The notes under the pieces: model-generated
Told to the model about the DNA's origin: nothing
What the model saw: only the letters and a program-made list of their open reading frames with translations
Database searches by the model: none
Translations under genes and position numbers: made by a program
Shown here: piece by piece, positions 1-10,810 of the stretch
Numbering within the stretch: the first letter of the stretch is position 1
Layout of the letters: every line of letters starts with the position of its first letter
Origin: Lujinxingia vulgaris
Lineage (GTDB): Bacteria > Myxococcota_A > Bradymonadia > Bradymonadales > Bradymonadaceae
Assembly: GCF_007997005.1 (NCBI RefSeq)
Contig: NZ_VOSL01000020.1
Location: forward strand, 1 to 64,000
DNA: 64,000 nt
Direction: 5' to 3'

Positions 1-1
1 T

Positions 2-2686
2 GGGTTGGAGGGTGGCGCGTTGGGCGCGGCCCAACACGCCGAGGTGCTGCTTGAGGCCGCGCCGCTCTTTGAGGAGCGCTGGCGGCAGGTCAGCCTGCTG
101 GAGCGCGCGCGCGAGCTCTGCGCCGAGGACGACGCGTTGTGGGAGCGCGTCTCGCTGGCGCTCGCGGCGGCCTATGGCGAGGGCAGCTCGCGGGCCGAGT
201 GGCAGCGCCAGCGCACCCTCCTCGAAGAGGTTGTGGCGGCGCGCCCGGGCTCGCTAAACGCCCTCCTGGCGCTTGCGGAGCTTTACGAGGATCGCGGGCT
301 TGAGGGGCAGGCTTTAAGGCTTCTGGAGGGCTGGCAGGGGCCTCCCGAGGGCGATCGTGAGGGAGTTGTGGCCTTGGTGCGCGCGATGATCGACGCGCAT
401 GAGGCTGCAGGCGACCTGCGGCGCGCGCGCGAGCTGCGCGAAAGCGTGCTTGACCAGACGCGGTTCTCCGGCGCGTACCGCTGGGAGATGATGAAAGAGG
501 CCCTGGCCGAGGGGGCGCTCGATCAGGCGCTGGCGATCGCCCGGGAGCGCTGGGAGACCAACCCCTGGTCGTCGGCCTGGGGGCTGCAGGTGGCCCGGGC
601 GCTGCAGGCCCGTGGCGAGTTGGAGGAGGCCGGGGAGGTGATCGAGACGCTGATCGCGCGCAACCCTGGCGAGGCCTCGTTGTGGGAGCGTAAGGCCGAG
701 CTGCAGCTTCTGCAGGAGGATCGGGCGGGGGTGGTCGAGGCGATGGAGCAGGCCCTGAGCCTGCGCCCCCAGGACAGCGCACTACGCGGCCGCGCCGAGC
801 TGATGCGCCCGCCCGGCGCGAACTTCTACGATGCCTGGATCGAAGAGGACGTGCGCCAGCTGGCCGAGGCCCACCCGCCAGGCCCCCACGACTACGACAT
901 CCTTATCGACCAGGCTGTCGTCGAGGTCGGCCCCACCGGGCTCGCTCGCCGATTTGTGCAACGGGTGGAGCGAGTGATCGACGCGCGCGGTGTTCAGAGC
1001 GCGCGGCAGATGGGCGTCTCGTTTCAGTCGGGTGATGAGCGCGTGGAGGTGCTGGGCGTGCGGGTGCATAAGGCCGACGGCACGCTGAGCGAAGACTACG
1101 ACACGTGGCGCAGTGGTCAGGCACGCAAGCAGTCGACGACGTACAACGATCGCGAGCAGATCAACCTGCGCGCGAGCAATGTGGAGGTGGGCGATCTGGT
1201 GGAGTACCGCTACGTGGTCCACCAGGTGGCCAATGAGAACTTCCGCGGCGACTATTTCGGGGCGGTGCGCTACGTGCAGCACGGCCGCCCGGCAGCGCTG
1301 GTGCGCTACGCGCTGCTCTACCCCGAGAGCTGGGAGCTCTATTTTCGGCCGCCGGCGCTCACCCACGAGGTTCGCGATGACCTCACTCCGGCTGGCGAAG
1401 CGGTTGAGGGCATGAAGTCACGCAGCTTTGAGCTGCGCGAGGTGCCGCGGGTCTACACCGAGCGCGACCAGCCCGGTTACACCGAGATCTACGACTACAT
1501 CATGGTCTCCAACAAAGCCGACTACGACGCCATCGGGCGCTGGTGGTGGGGGCTGATCGAGGAGCAGCTCGTGGTCGATGATGCGATCCGCGAAGAGGTC
1601 GGACGCCTGACCTCCGGGCTGCAGAGCGACGAGGCGAAGGTCGAGGCGATCTACGATTACGTGGCGCGCAACACCCGCTACCTGCACGTTGGGCTGGGCA
1701 TCCACGGCTGGAAGCCCTACCGAACGTCCGCGGTGATGCGAAACCGCTACGGCGACTGCAAAGACAAAGCCGCGCTCCTCAAGGTGATGCTCGAAGAGGC
1801 CGGCGTCGACGCCGAGATGGTGCTCGTGCGCACGCGCCGCTTAGGTGAGGTCGACGGATCGGTGGCAAGCATGCACGTCTTCAACCACGCGGTGACCTAT
1901 GTGCCCGGCCTCGACGTCTTTCTGGACGCGACCGCCGAGTACAACGGCGCGTTGGAGCTGACCTCGATGGATCAGGGCGCTCAGGCGCTGATCGTCGAAG
2001 ACGGCGGGCAGACCCGCTGGGTGACGATGCCCATCGACGCGCCGGAGCAAAACCGGCTCTTGCAGCGCCTGGAGATCGACCTTCGCGGGGAGCGCCCCGT
2101 GCTGCGCGGTGAGGTGGAGGCGCTGGGCTCGCGAGCGGTGCGCTATCGCCAACTTCTCGAAGATCCGCAGCGCCGCGATGAGGCCTTTGAGCGCGAGCTC
2201 GCCAGGCGTTATCCGGGCGCCACACTCACGCGCGCCGACTACGAGGGCATTGAGACTCTGGGCGCGCCAGCAAAGGTGCGTTTTGAGGCCGAGCTTAGCG
2301 ACGTCGTGCGCGGTGAGGGGGAGGGCTACCTCTACCCGCTGGCGGCCCCCGAGGACGCGCTGGGGGCCTATGCGGCCGAGAGCACGCGGCGCCAGGATCG
2401 GATGTTCCGTGTGCCCTTCGCCGAGAGCACGCAGATGCGCTACGTGCTCGGCCCGGGCCGCGCGGTGGAGCGGGTGCCCGAGGATGTGGAGGTGCGCTCG
2501 AAGTTCGGCGATATGCGCGTGCGCTACGCGAGCGCCGGCGACGATCTGGTGGTCGAGGTGGACTTTAGCGTCAAGGTCCAGCGTGTCCCGGTCGAGGAGT
2601 ATGAGGCGTTTCGCGCCTTTGTGAGCGAGCTTCATACGGAGCTCAACCAGACGATTCGGCTTGTGGGTGAGGGAGGTGTGCGATGA
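2..2686 (+). CDS. TPR/DUF3857/transglutaminase-like protein, 5' end cut by the window
   Basis: The frame is open to the window edge, so the true start probably lies upstream; the first in-window start codon is TTG at 5. The first ~270 residues are helical and TPR-like. A DUF3857 region follows (~300-480), then a transglutaminase-like core (~555-660) with an apparently intact triad: Cys in GDCKDK, His in FNHAV, Asp in LDATAE. A beta-rich C-terminal domain ends the protein. DUF3857-transglutaminase proteins are usually exported or cell-surface proteins; the substrate is unknown. The stop overlaps the start of the next gene (ATGA), so the two are translationally coupled. Export cannot be judged because the N-terminus is missing. 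Confidence 0.85.
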   Translation, partial: GLEGGALGAAQHAEVLLEAAPLFEERWRQVSLLERARELCAEDDALWERVSLALAAAYGEGSSRAEWQRQRTLLEEVVAARPGSLNALLALAELYEDRGLEGQALRLLEGWQGPPEGDREGVVALVRAMIDAHEAAGDLRRARELRESVLDQTRFSGAYRWEMMKEALAEGALDQALAIARERWETNPWSSAWGLQVARALQARGELEEAGEVIETLIARNPGEASLWERKAELQLLQEDRAGVVEAMEQALSLRPQDSALRGRAELMRPPGANFYDAWIEEDVRQLAEAHPPGPHDYDILIDQAVVEVGPTGLARRFVQRVERVIDARGVQSARQMGVSFQSGDERVEVLGVRVHKADGTLSEDYDTWRSGQARKQSTTYNDREQINLRASNVEVGDLVEYRYVVHQVANENFRGDYFGAVRYVQHGRPAALVRYALLYPESWELYFRPPALTHEVRDDLTPAGEAVEGMKSRSFELREVPRVYTERDQPGYTEIYDYIMVSNKADYDAIGRWWWGLIEEQLVVDDAIREEVGRLTSGLQSDEAKVEAIYDYVARNTRYLHVGLGIHGWKPYRTSAVMRNRYGDCKDKAALLKVMLEEAGVDAEMVLVRTRRLGEVDGSVASMHVFNHAVTYVPGLDVFLDATAEYNGALELTSMDQGAQALIVEDGGQTRWVTMPIDAPEQNRLLQRLEIDLRGERPVLRGEVEALGSRAVRYRQLLEDPQRRDEAFERELARRYPGATLTRADYEGIETLGAPAKVRFEAELSDVVRGEGEGYLYPLAAPEDALGAYAAESTRRQDRMFRVPFAESTQMRYVLGPGRAVERVPEDVEVRSKFGDMRVRYASAGDDLVVEVDFSVKVQRVPVEEYEAFRAFVSELHTELNQTIRLVGEGGVR

Positions 2687-5600
2687 AGAGCGCGTCGAGG
2701 ATGCTGCGGGCGCTTTTGCTCGCGATGATGGCGGCGTGGGTGATGAGCTGCGCCAGCGCCTCTCCCACCCCGTCCACAGACTGGCGATTTGAGGCCGGCT
2801 CACCAGCAGCGGCGACCTTTGAGGCGTGGCTTCATGGCGAGGAGGTCGACACGTCGGAAGACGCCGCCGGGGTGGAGGCGCTGCTCACCGCCGGGGAGAG
2901 CGCGCTGTGGGAGGGCGATAAAGAGCGGGCCTTTGAGATCTTCTCGACGATGCTTCGCGAGCATCCCGCTCATCCGCTGCAGCGCTACGCGGCGCTGCGC
3001 CTGGTGGAGCTGGTTGATGAGGTGGTGGAGGGACCACAGCGCCTTGAGGCCTGGCTGGGGCAGGTGCGTTATGAGGGCCAGGGGGTGTTGACGCAGGTGG
3101 AGCTCAGTCGCCTGGCGGGCGCGGTGGCGCACGCGCGCTGGGAGCGCAGCGATGTGCGGGCGCCCTTTGCGCTCCGCAGCGCCGGGGTGCCGATGGCCTG
3201 GCGGGTCAGCCCGTTGATGTCGCCCTGGCGGCTGCTGGATGTTGACACGGTCTATTCGCCGGAGCAGGGCGGATGGCTGGGCGATCAGTACCGCAGCCCC
3301 CAGATCGCGCGGCCTTCGCCGGCCAACTGGCGGCCCACGCGGCGCGTGGCCCTGGGGCGCGCAGGTCAGGGGTTGGGGTTGGGTGAGAGCGGCGTCTATT
3401 ACCTGGAGGCAACGCTTCAGGTCGCCGGACCCGATGCGCAAGAAGTCGCCATATTTGGGGACTTCTCGGCCGCCACGAAGGTCTGGGTCGGCTCAACGCC
3501 GGTGCTGGAGCATCGCGAAGAGGACTATGAGGCGGGGCGCTACGTGCGTCGGCTGCGCGTAAAGCCAGGCACCCATCGGGTGCTGGTGAAGATGGCGTAT
3601 GAGGCAGGTTACCGCGACCGGCTCGATCTGCGCGTGGTGCCCGCCGCCGGCGCGGTCATGGGGGAGGAGCGGGTGCGCTTTGTGGAGACGCCGCCGGTGC
3701 GGGAGCGGCCGGAGGTAGGGCCGGTCGAGGTGATGGGGGAGGTGCAGCGAAGCTGGGAGGTGGAGCCCCTCCACGCGGTGGCCAGGGCGCCCTCGCAGGC
3801 CGGCAGCTCCGGGCTGTGGTGGGCGGCGGTCAGCGCGCTGGAGGCCGGGGAGACGCAGGCGTTTGAGACGATCGTGGGCGCGCTGGCGTCGCGCAGCGAC
3901 GGTGAGCTTCCCGCCCCGGCCGAGCTCTTAAGGGCCGAGCAGGTGCTTACGCGGTGGGATCTTCCCGGTGATCTGCGTGACGCCGAAGCCCTGATGGCGG
4001 TGCGCCGCGCCCACACGCTCCGACCGCAGCTCTTAAGCGTGCTCGTGGCGCTGGAGCAGAGGTTGCGCCGCGGCGGAAGTGATGAGGAGCGCCGCCGGGT
4101 GTTGGAGGCCGCCCGCGATGCGGCGATCGATGGGCAGGGAGAGCTGCGCGATCTCGGCCCGCTCAAGGCCTGGGCGGGCTATGTGGCCGGCCAGGGCGTG
4201 CGCGCGGTGGCCGAAGAGGCCTGGCGCGAGGTGCTCGCCGTGGCCCCCACCGACTGTGAGGCCGCCAAAAAGCTGCAAGATCTCTATGCGCTGCGCTCCT
4301 ACGCGCCGCATCCCTCCGAGATCTCCGAGGGGTGGGAGGCCTGCCCCGCGCTTTACGGGGCGTGGGTGCAGGCGCGCGGCGACGCCTTCGACGAGCGGCT
4401 GGCCTGGCTGGAACTCCAGGCCGCTCGCCAGCCGCTGGAGGTGTCCCGGCAGGTGGAGCTCGCACGCTTCTTACGCGGCGTCGGCCAGGAGGATGAGGCG
4501 CTTGAGGTGCTGGCCGCGGCTCGAAAGGCGCAGCCCTGGGAGACGCGGCTGTGGCTGGCCGAGGCCGATCTGCTCTTAAGCCTGGGGCGCACCGATGAGG
4601 CCCGCGCAGCGCTCTCTCGCGATCGCGAGCGCTACGGCTCGACGGCCCGGGTGGACTGGATGATCCACGAGATCGACGGGGAGCTTCCCCTTCAGGATGC
4701 GATGCCCGACGGGCTGGCCGCGGCGCGGGCGGAGTTTGCCCGCGCGCCCCTTGCTCCGGCAGGGGAGGGGCAGGAGGTTGGCCTGGCGAGCGGGGGAGAG
4801 CCCGGTGCCATGGCGCTCGATGAGGCGTATTACGTGCTCGACTATGCCGCGCGGCGCTACTTCCCGGATGGGTCGAGCTGGACGCTGACCCACACGGTGG
4901 TGCGCCTGATGACCCGCGGGGCGATCGACCGTTACGCCGAGGTGGAGCTTCCGCGCGGGGCACGCCAGGTGCTCGTGCGCACGATCAAAGCGTCGGGGGC
5001 GGTGCGCGTGCCCGAGGAGGTCGCCGGCAAGGGCACGCTGAGCATGCCCGGGCTGGAGCCGGGCGATATGATCGAGGTCGCCTACCTGCAGCACGACGGC
5101 CCCGGGACGTTTCGCACCCATATCGAGGGCATGCGCTTCTTTTTTCGGATGGCCGATATCTCCACGCGCCACAGCGAGTATGTGATCCTGGGGGCGGATG
5201 ACCTCGGCTTCATCGCGGCCAACGGCGCTCCCGGCGCCGAAGCGGTCGAGATGGGGGGGGTGAAGGGGGTGAGGTTTGTGGCCACCGACCAGCGTCGGCC
5301 GACCCCGGAGCCGCTCACCGTCTCCAGCGAGGAGTTTCTGCCCTGGGTGCAGGAGTACCGCGTGGGCGTGGAGGGCGGGGCGATCGAGTCGGACCGCCGC
5401 TACGTGGTCAACGCGCTGATGGCCAGCGATCGTGTGGGGCCGGGGCTCAAGGCGCAGGCCGCGCGCTGGCTGGGGCGCCCGCTGCGCGATACGCAGAAGG
5501 CCACCGACGCCGAGGTGCGCGAGCTCTTTGCGCAGGTCTCGGAGGCCTTTGCGCAGCCCAGCCCCCTGGCGCTGACCACCGACGCCAACCACGCGGTGCT

Positions 5601-6549
5601 GCTGGGGCGCGGCAGCCCGCTGGTGGTGCTGTGCACGCTGTATCAGCGCCTGGGCGTCGACGCGGAGATCTACCTCGCGCGTGGCCAGGAGCAGCCCGAT
5701 GCTCGCCATCCGGTGGGGGACTTTAACCGCTACCGGCGCGGACTTCTGCGGGTCGTGCTCCCCGAGAGTGAGGCTGTGGTGTGGCTGGAGGCCGCCGGAC
5801 CCGACGCGATGTTCGGGGCGGTCGACGGCGATGTCGAGGGGCAGCCGGCGCTCTGCGTGAGCTGCGCCGACTACGAGGAGGTGCGGGTGGAGGGCGATGC
5901 GGCGCGCCGCCCCTCGCGCGCCATCGCGGTGGAGGGGGAGGTCGATGACGAGGGCACCCTGCGCGCCGTGGCCACCGCCACCTACGGTGGCATGCGGGCG
6001 GTGCGGGTGCGCGGGGCGTTACGGGCCAGAAGCGATGAGGCCGATCGCGACCGCTACATCGACGCGATCGCCCAGGAGCTCTTCAGCGGTGCCAGGGTCG
6101 AAGCGTACGAGGTGCAAAACGCCTCGGAGGTCGACCAGCCGCTGCGTCTGACGATCACGTTGAGCCGCGAGGGTTTTGCGCGCCAGGCCCAGGATGGCTG
6201 GGTGATCGACACCACGCTCTTTGCCGACGAGCTCGCCAGCATCTACGCCTCACGCGACCGGCGCCAGCTGCCGATGCGCGTGGGCTATGAGCGCTACCAG
6301 ACGTACGCGCTGCGGCTGCGCCTGCCCGAGGGGGCGAACCTCGACGAGGCGACGCTGCGGGCCACCGATCTCAATCTGGAGGGTGCGAACGGTAGCTACA
6401 CGCGCCGAAGTCGACTGGAGGGTGGGGAGCTGCGGGTGGACACCGAGGTCGCGCTGCCTCGCCAGCGGGTGATGCCCGAGGAGTATGAGGCGTTCCGGCG
6501 CTGGGCCATCGCGGTGGAGCAGAGCGCAGGCTTGGTGGTTCGCTACTGA
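2683..6549 (+). CDS. Large lipoprotein: TPR, DUF3857 and degenerate transglutaminase-like domain
   Basis: 1288 residues. The N-terminus is a lipoprotein signal peptide with lipobox VMSC, so it should be membrane-anchored. TPR-like helices occupy ~50-130 and ~390-660, with a beta-sandwich-like segment (~220-320) between. A DUF3857 region (~700-870) precedes a region that aligns in layout with the transglutaminase core of the upstream protein. The catalytic positions look lost here: GDCKDK corresponds to GRGSPLV, FNHAV to FNRYRRG, and LDATAE to LEAAGPD. I infer a non-catalytic partner of the upstream protein. The start ATG overlaps the upstream stop, so the pair is probably made stoichiometrically. 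Confidence 0.85.
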   Translation: MKSASRMLRALLLAMMAAWVMSCASASPTPSTDWRFEAGSPAAATFEAWLHGEEVDTSEDAAGVEALLTAGESALWEGDKERAFEIFSTMLREHPAHPLQRYAALRLVELVDEVVEGPQRLEAWLGQVRYEGQGVLTQVELSRLAGAVAHARWERSDVRAPFALRSAGVPMAWRVSPLMSPWRLLDVDTVYSPEQGGWLGDQYRSPQIARPSPANWRPTRRVALGRAGQGLGLGESGVYYLEATLQVAGPDAQEVAIFGDFSAATKVWVGSTPVLEHREEDYEAGRYVRRLRVKPGTHRVLVKMAYEAGYRDRLDLRVVPAAGAVMGEERVRFVETPPVRERPEVGPVEVMGEVQRSWEVEPLHAVARAPSQAGSSGLWWAAVSALEAGETQAFETIVGALASRSDGELPAPAELLRAEQVLTRWDLPGDLRDAEALMAVRRAHTLRPQLLSVLVALEQRLRRGGSDEERRRVLEAARDAAIDGQGELRDLGPLKAWAGYVAGQGVRAVAEEAWREVLAVAPTDCEAAKKLQDLYALRSYAPHPSEISEGWEACPALYGAWVQARGDAFDERLAWLELQAARQPLEVSRQVELARFLRGVGQEDEALEVLAAARKAQPWETRLWLAEADLLLSLGRTDEARAALSRDRERYGSTARVDWMIHEIDGELPLQDAMPDGLAAARAEFARAPLAPAGEGQEVGLASGGEPGAMALDEAYYVLDYAARRYFPDGSSWTLTHTVVRLMTRGAIDRYAEVELPRGARQVLVRTIKASGAVRVPEEVAGKGTLSMPGLEPGDMIEVAYLQHDGPGTFRTHIEGMRFFFRMADISTRHSEYVILGADDLGFIAANGAPGAEAVEMGGVKGVRFVATDQRRPTPEPLTVSSEEFLPWVQEYRVGVEGGAIESDRRYVVNALMASDRVGPGLKAQAARWLGRPLRDTQKATDAEVRELFAQVSEAFAQPSPLALTTDANHAVLLGRGSPLVVLCTLYQRLGVDAEIYLARGQEQPDARHPVGDFNRYRRGLLRVVLPESEAVVWLEAAGPDAMFGAVDGDVEGQPALCVSCADYEEVRVEGDAARRPSRAIAVEGEVDDEGTLRAVATATYGGMRAVRVRGALRARSDEADRDRYIDAIAQELFSGARVEAYEVQNASEVDQPLRLTITLSREGFARQAQDGWVIDTTLFADELASIYASRDRRQLPMRVGYERYQTYALRLRLPEGANLDEATLRATDLNLEGANGSYTRRSRLEGGELRVDTEVALPRQRVMPEEYEAFRRWAIAVEQSAGLVVRY

Positions 6550-6570
6550 TTGTTGTTTGGTTTCAATGGT

Positions 6571-7749
<1,179 letters not shown>

Positions 7750-7808
7750 CGCGGTCGTCTGGCGAGTGGGAAGTCGTGGCGAGTGGAGAGCGTGCGGCAA
7801 GCGCGCGC

Positions 7809-8618
7809 TCAGCGGCCGCGGGTGAAACGCGTCAGGTCGGCTTCTTTTTTCAAAAGGACGCCCAGAAAGGGGATCTCGTTGTCGAGCACATCGGGGCTGA
7901 GGCCGGCGCGAAGCATCGCGCCGATCCAGTCGACGAGCTCGCTTGTGGAGGGGCGTTTTCGCAGCTGGGGTTGCTCGCGCAGCCAGTAAAACTTCTTGAG
8001 GCAGGCGTCGAGGAGCTGGCGATCGAGCCCGGGGTGGTGAACTTCAACAATCGAGCGCATCAGCGCGGGGTCGGGGAAGTCGATGTAGTGGAAGATGCAG
8101 CGGCGCAAAAACGCATCGGGCAGCTCTTTCTCGGCGTTGGAGGTGATGATGATCAACGGGCGATGGCGCGCCACAACCTCGCGGCCGGTCTCGCTGATCG
8201 TAAAGCGCATCTGGTCGAGCTCATGGAGAAGATCGTTGGGGAATTCGACATCCGCCTTATCGATTTCGTCGATGAGCACCACGGCGCGCTCCTCGCTCTC
8301 AAAGGCCTGCCCCAGCGCGCCCAGCCTTATGTAGTGCTCGATATCACTGACATCGCCCTCGCCGAACCTCGAGTCGTTGAGGCGCTGGACGGTGTCATAG
8401 TGGTAGAGGCCGTCCTGGGCGCGGGTGGTCGATTTGACGTGCCAGCGCAAGAGGTTCAGCCCCAGGGCTTCGGCCACCGCATAGGCCAGGAGCGTCTTAC
8501 CGGTGCCCGGCTCGCCGCGGATCAAAAGGGGCTTCTGCAGGGCGGAGGCGATGTCGACGACCTGACGAAGCTCAGGGCTGGCGATGTAGCTGTGGGTGCC
8601 TTCAAAGGAGGTGCTCAT
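7809..8618 (-). CDS. MoxR-family AAA+ ATPase
   Basis: 269 residues. Walker A GEPGTGKT lies near residue 37, Walker B VVLIDEIDKAD near 105, and sensor-1 region IITSNAEKELPDAFLRR near 150. The RCIFHYIDFPDP segment is characteristic of MoxR proteins. It is followed by the VWA gene, the classic partner. The gene is divergent from the lipoprotein gene at 8821, so promoters for both should lie in 8619-8820. MoxR-VWA pairs are thought to remodel client proteins using ATP. This is the short, single-domain MoxR form. Confidence 0.93.
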   Translation of the reverse strand: MSTSFEGTHSYIASPELRQVVDIASALQKPLLIRGEPGTGKTLLAYAVAEALGLNLLRWHVKSTTRAQDGLYHYDTVQRLNDSRFGEGDVSDIEHYIRLGALGQAFESEERAVVLIDEIDKADVEFPNDLLHELDQMRFTISETGREVVARHRPLIIITSNAEKELPDAFLRRCIFHYIDFPDPALMRSIVEVHHPGLDRQLLDACLKKFYWLREQPQLRKRPSTSELVDWIGAMLRAGLSPDVLDNEIPFLGVLLKKEADLTRFTRGR

Positions 8619-8820
8619 AAGGATCTTGGGGAGGGGGGATCGGGAAGCGGGGATGAATCGCGCCAGGGCGCGCAGCGTCTGGACTTTAACGCAGCCTTTG
8701 CGATGGGCGCCAGCCTCGCGCAGGGCGTGTGCCGCTCGGCCCGGCGGTCTTGACCTCGGGCGGGCTCATGTTAGGGTTGGCGAAGCTACGAGACGTTGTA
8801 CGAAAAGGACCTTTTTGCGC

Positions 8821-9750
8821 ATGACAACGAGTCGACATATTGCCGCCAGCGCGCTGGCGCTCGTTCTGCTGATGGGCTGCTCGGATGAGGAGCCCGGGGC
8901 TGAGATCGGCGCTCCGGTTGAAGATTCTTTCACCGAAGCGGTGCGCTACGGGGCGTTGACCGCCGAGTTTCTCTACCCGCGGGCCTGGGAGAGCGAAGGC
9001 GTGGCGGTTCAGGCGCACTTCATGGACGCGCGCGGCGTGGCCGTGGGTCCGGCGCTGGATGCGCTGGAGATGTGGCGACCGATCCGCGGGCTGCGCTCGG
9101 GGAGCTGCGAGCAGGTCCTGACGAGCCGCGCGCCGATGAGCGATGGGGCCGCCTCGCTGCATCTTCTCGATGTGGGCGCGATCGCCGTCGAGGCGCCCGT
9201 GGCCGACGCGAGCCTGCCGCCCCGGCGCCTTCCTGATCTTCTCAACGCCTTCTACGGTGTGGTCTACGGTAGCGAATACAGCTGGGAGAGCGACGCCGAG
9301 CTGCTCGATTACTTCCCCGGCGCCACTTACCGCTTCGCCGCTCCCGGTGGTCCGCTGGCCGGTGCGTTTGACGTCACCCTGCAGGCTCCCGACCCCATGG
9401 TGCTCGTGGGCCTTAACGGCCAGGAGCTCCGCGATCAGGCCGGCGCCGAGGTCGACGGGGAGCGCCCCGTGGAGCTCGTGTGGGATGTCGCCGCCAACCC
9501 CTCCCAGAGCGACGTGTACATCGATATCAGCGCCGGCTACGGCCCCGACCGCCTGCGCGTGCAGTGCCGCACCGGCGACGACGGCGCCTTCAGCGTGCCG
9601 CAGGCCTCGCTGGCTCCGCTCTGGCAGGAAGCCGGCACGCTGGAGATGGTGGTACGTCGGGTGCGTCACCAGCCCGTGCAGCTTGAAGGGCTCGATGAGA
9701 CCGACTTCTTCTTTACCACCGCCGACCGCTTTGAGCTCAGCCAGCGCTGA
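8821..9750 (+). CDS. Putative lipoprotein of unknown function
   Basis: 309 residues from the ATG at 8821, chosen because it starts a clean lipoprotein signal (MTTSRHIAASALALVLLMGC); the open frame runs further upstream only as low-value sequence. The mature part is acidic and probably beta-rich, with no family I recognise. It contains a few scattered Cys residues (for example in the GSCEQVL and VQCRTGD segments) that could form disulfides. A strong rho-independent terminator follows at 9803. It is monocistronic, divergent from the MoxR-VWA operon. Confidence 0.75.
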   Translation: MTTSRHIAASALALVLLMGCSDEEPGAEIGAPVEDSFTEAVRYGALTAEFLYPRAWESEGVAVQAHFMDARGVAVGPALDALEMWRPIRGLRSGSCEQVLTSRAPMSDGAASLHLLDVGAIAVEAPVADASLPPRRLPDLLNAFYGVVYGSEYSWESDAELLDYFPGATYRFAAPGGPLAGAFDVTLQAPDPMVLVGLNGQELRDQAGAEVDGERPVELVWDVAANPSQSDVYIDISAGYGPDRLRVQCRTGDDGAFSVPQASLAPLWQEAGTLEMVVRRVRHQPVQLEGLDETDFFFTTADRFELSQR

Positions 9751-9802
9751 GTCGGTCTGGCGAGATGGCGCAGAACAACGCGATTCATGAGGATCGAAAA
9801 AG

Positions 9803-9827
9803 ACCGGCCGGAAGGCCGGTTTTTTTT
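9803..9827 (+). terminator. Rho-independent terminator after the 8821 lipoprotein gene
   Basis: Seven-base perfect stem ACCGGCC/GGCCGGT with GGAA tetraloop, followed directly by a run of eight T including the last stem base. It lies 52 bases past the stop codon. Confidence 0.9.
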
Positions 9828-9970
9828 GCTCAGGGTCTGGATGGTGTTGGTGAAAAGTGAAACGGTTTCAAGGGCTTATGGTGGTTTTGTGTGGCCCCTG
9901 TGTCGGTTGTTTCACGCGTGAGGACGCTGCCCGAGAGGTGCGGCTTTGAAGATGATCCGAGAGGGATGAG

Positions 9971-10735
9971 ATGGCTTTTGAGCTTTGCATCAACGGGGTG
10001 GGCGACGCGTTCTCCACCCGGCATTTTGGCACCAACTTTCTGGTGCGTCGCGGCGACTTTGTGCTGGCTGTCGATTGTCCCGATCTCTACCGCCGCGCGC
10101 TGGCCGAGAACCGCTTTGCGCCGCCGCGGGACGACGAGGGCGACTATCTGGATGTGGATGGGATCAGCGCGATGATCCTCACGCATCTGCACGGCGACCA
10201 CGTCAACGGGCTGGAGATGGTTGCGGCCTACCGGCGTTTTGTGCGCGGGGGTGTGCTGCCGCTGCACGCGAGCGAGGCGGTCCTGAAGGATCTCTGGGAG
10301 CGTCGCCTGGCGGTCTCGTTGGGGGTGATGTGGGACGGCAGCGCATATGTGAACTACGGGCCCGAGACCTACTTTGATCTTCGGGAGCTTTCGGCCGAGG
10401 CACCGAGCGCGGTGGGGCCGTTTGATGTGGAGACGCGGCTCACCATTCACCATCTTCCCACCACGGCGCTGCGCATCAGCGATGGGGATGTGACCCTGGG
10501 GTACTCTTGCGACACGGCCTTTGATGAGGGTTTGATCGACTGGCTCAAAGACTGCGACGTGATCTTACATGAGACGAGCCTGGGGCCGGCGCATACGCCG
10601 CTCTACAAGCTGATGGAGCTGCCGGCCGAGGTGCGCGAGAAGATGCTGGTGGTGCATTACCCCGATGATCTGGTGGGGCTGGAGATCGAGGAGCTTCGTT
10701 TTGCGCGGCAGGGCGAGGTGATTCAGGTGGGGTGA
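9971..10735 (+). CDS. MBL-fold metallo-hydrolase (RNase Z-like)
   Basis: 254 residues. The metal-binding motif HLHGDH (HxHxDH) is near residue 60, and further candidate ligands are the Asp in YSCDTAFD, the His in ILHET and the C-terminal HYPDD. The layout resembles RNase Z-type and related metallo-beta-lactamase-fold hydrolases. The RNase Z exosite is not evident, so I call only the superfamily. Spacing from the lipoprotein gene and the terminator between them make it a separate transcription unit. It converges on the ABC1 kinase gene, with a shared hairpin at 10762. Confidence 0.85.
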   Translation: MAFELCINGVGDAFSTRHFGTNFLVRRGDFVLAVDCPDLYRRALAENRFAPPRDDEGDYLDVDGISAMILTHLHGDHVNGLEMVAAYRRFVRGGVLPLHASEAVLKDLWERRLAVSLGVMWDGSAYVNYGPETYFDLRELSAEAPSAVGPFDVETRLTIHHLPTTALRISDGDVTLGYSCDTAFDEGLIDWLKDCDVILHETSLGPAHTPLYKLMELPAEVREKMLVVHYPDDLVGLEIEELRFARQGEVIQVG

Positions 10736-10761
10736 GGCGATCCGGTGTGTGGCGAGCACAA

Positions 10762-10790
10762 AAAAAGAGGCGCCGGAGCGCCTCTCTTTT
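10762..10790. terminator. Bidirectional terminator between convergent genes
   Basis: Stem AGAGGCGC/GCGCCTCT with CGGA loop, preceded by a run of A and followed by CTTTT. It can serve the MBL gene on the plus strand and the ABC1 kinase gene on the minus strand. Confidence 0.85.
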
Positions 10791-10810
10791 GACATCCATG
10801 AATCGGCCGT

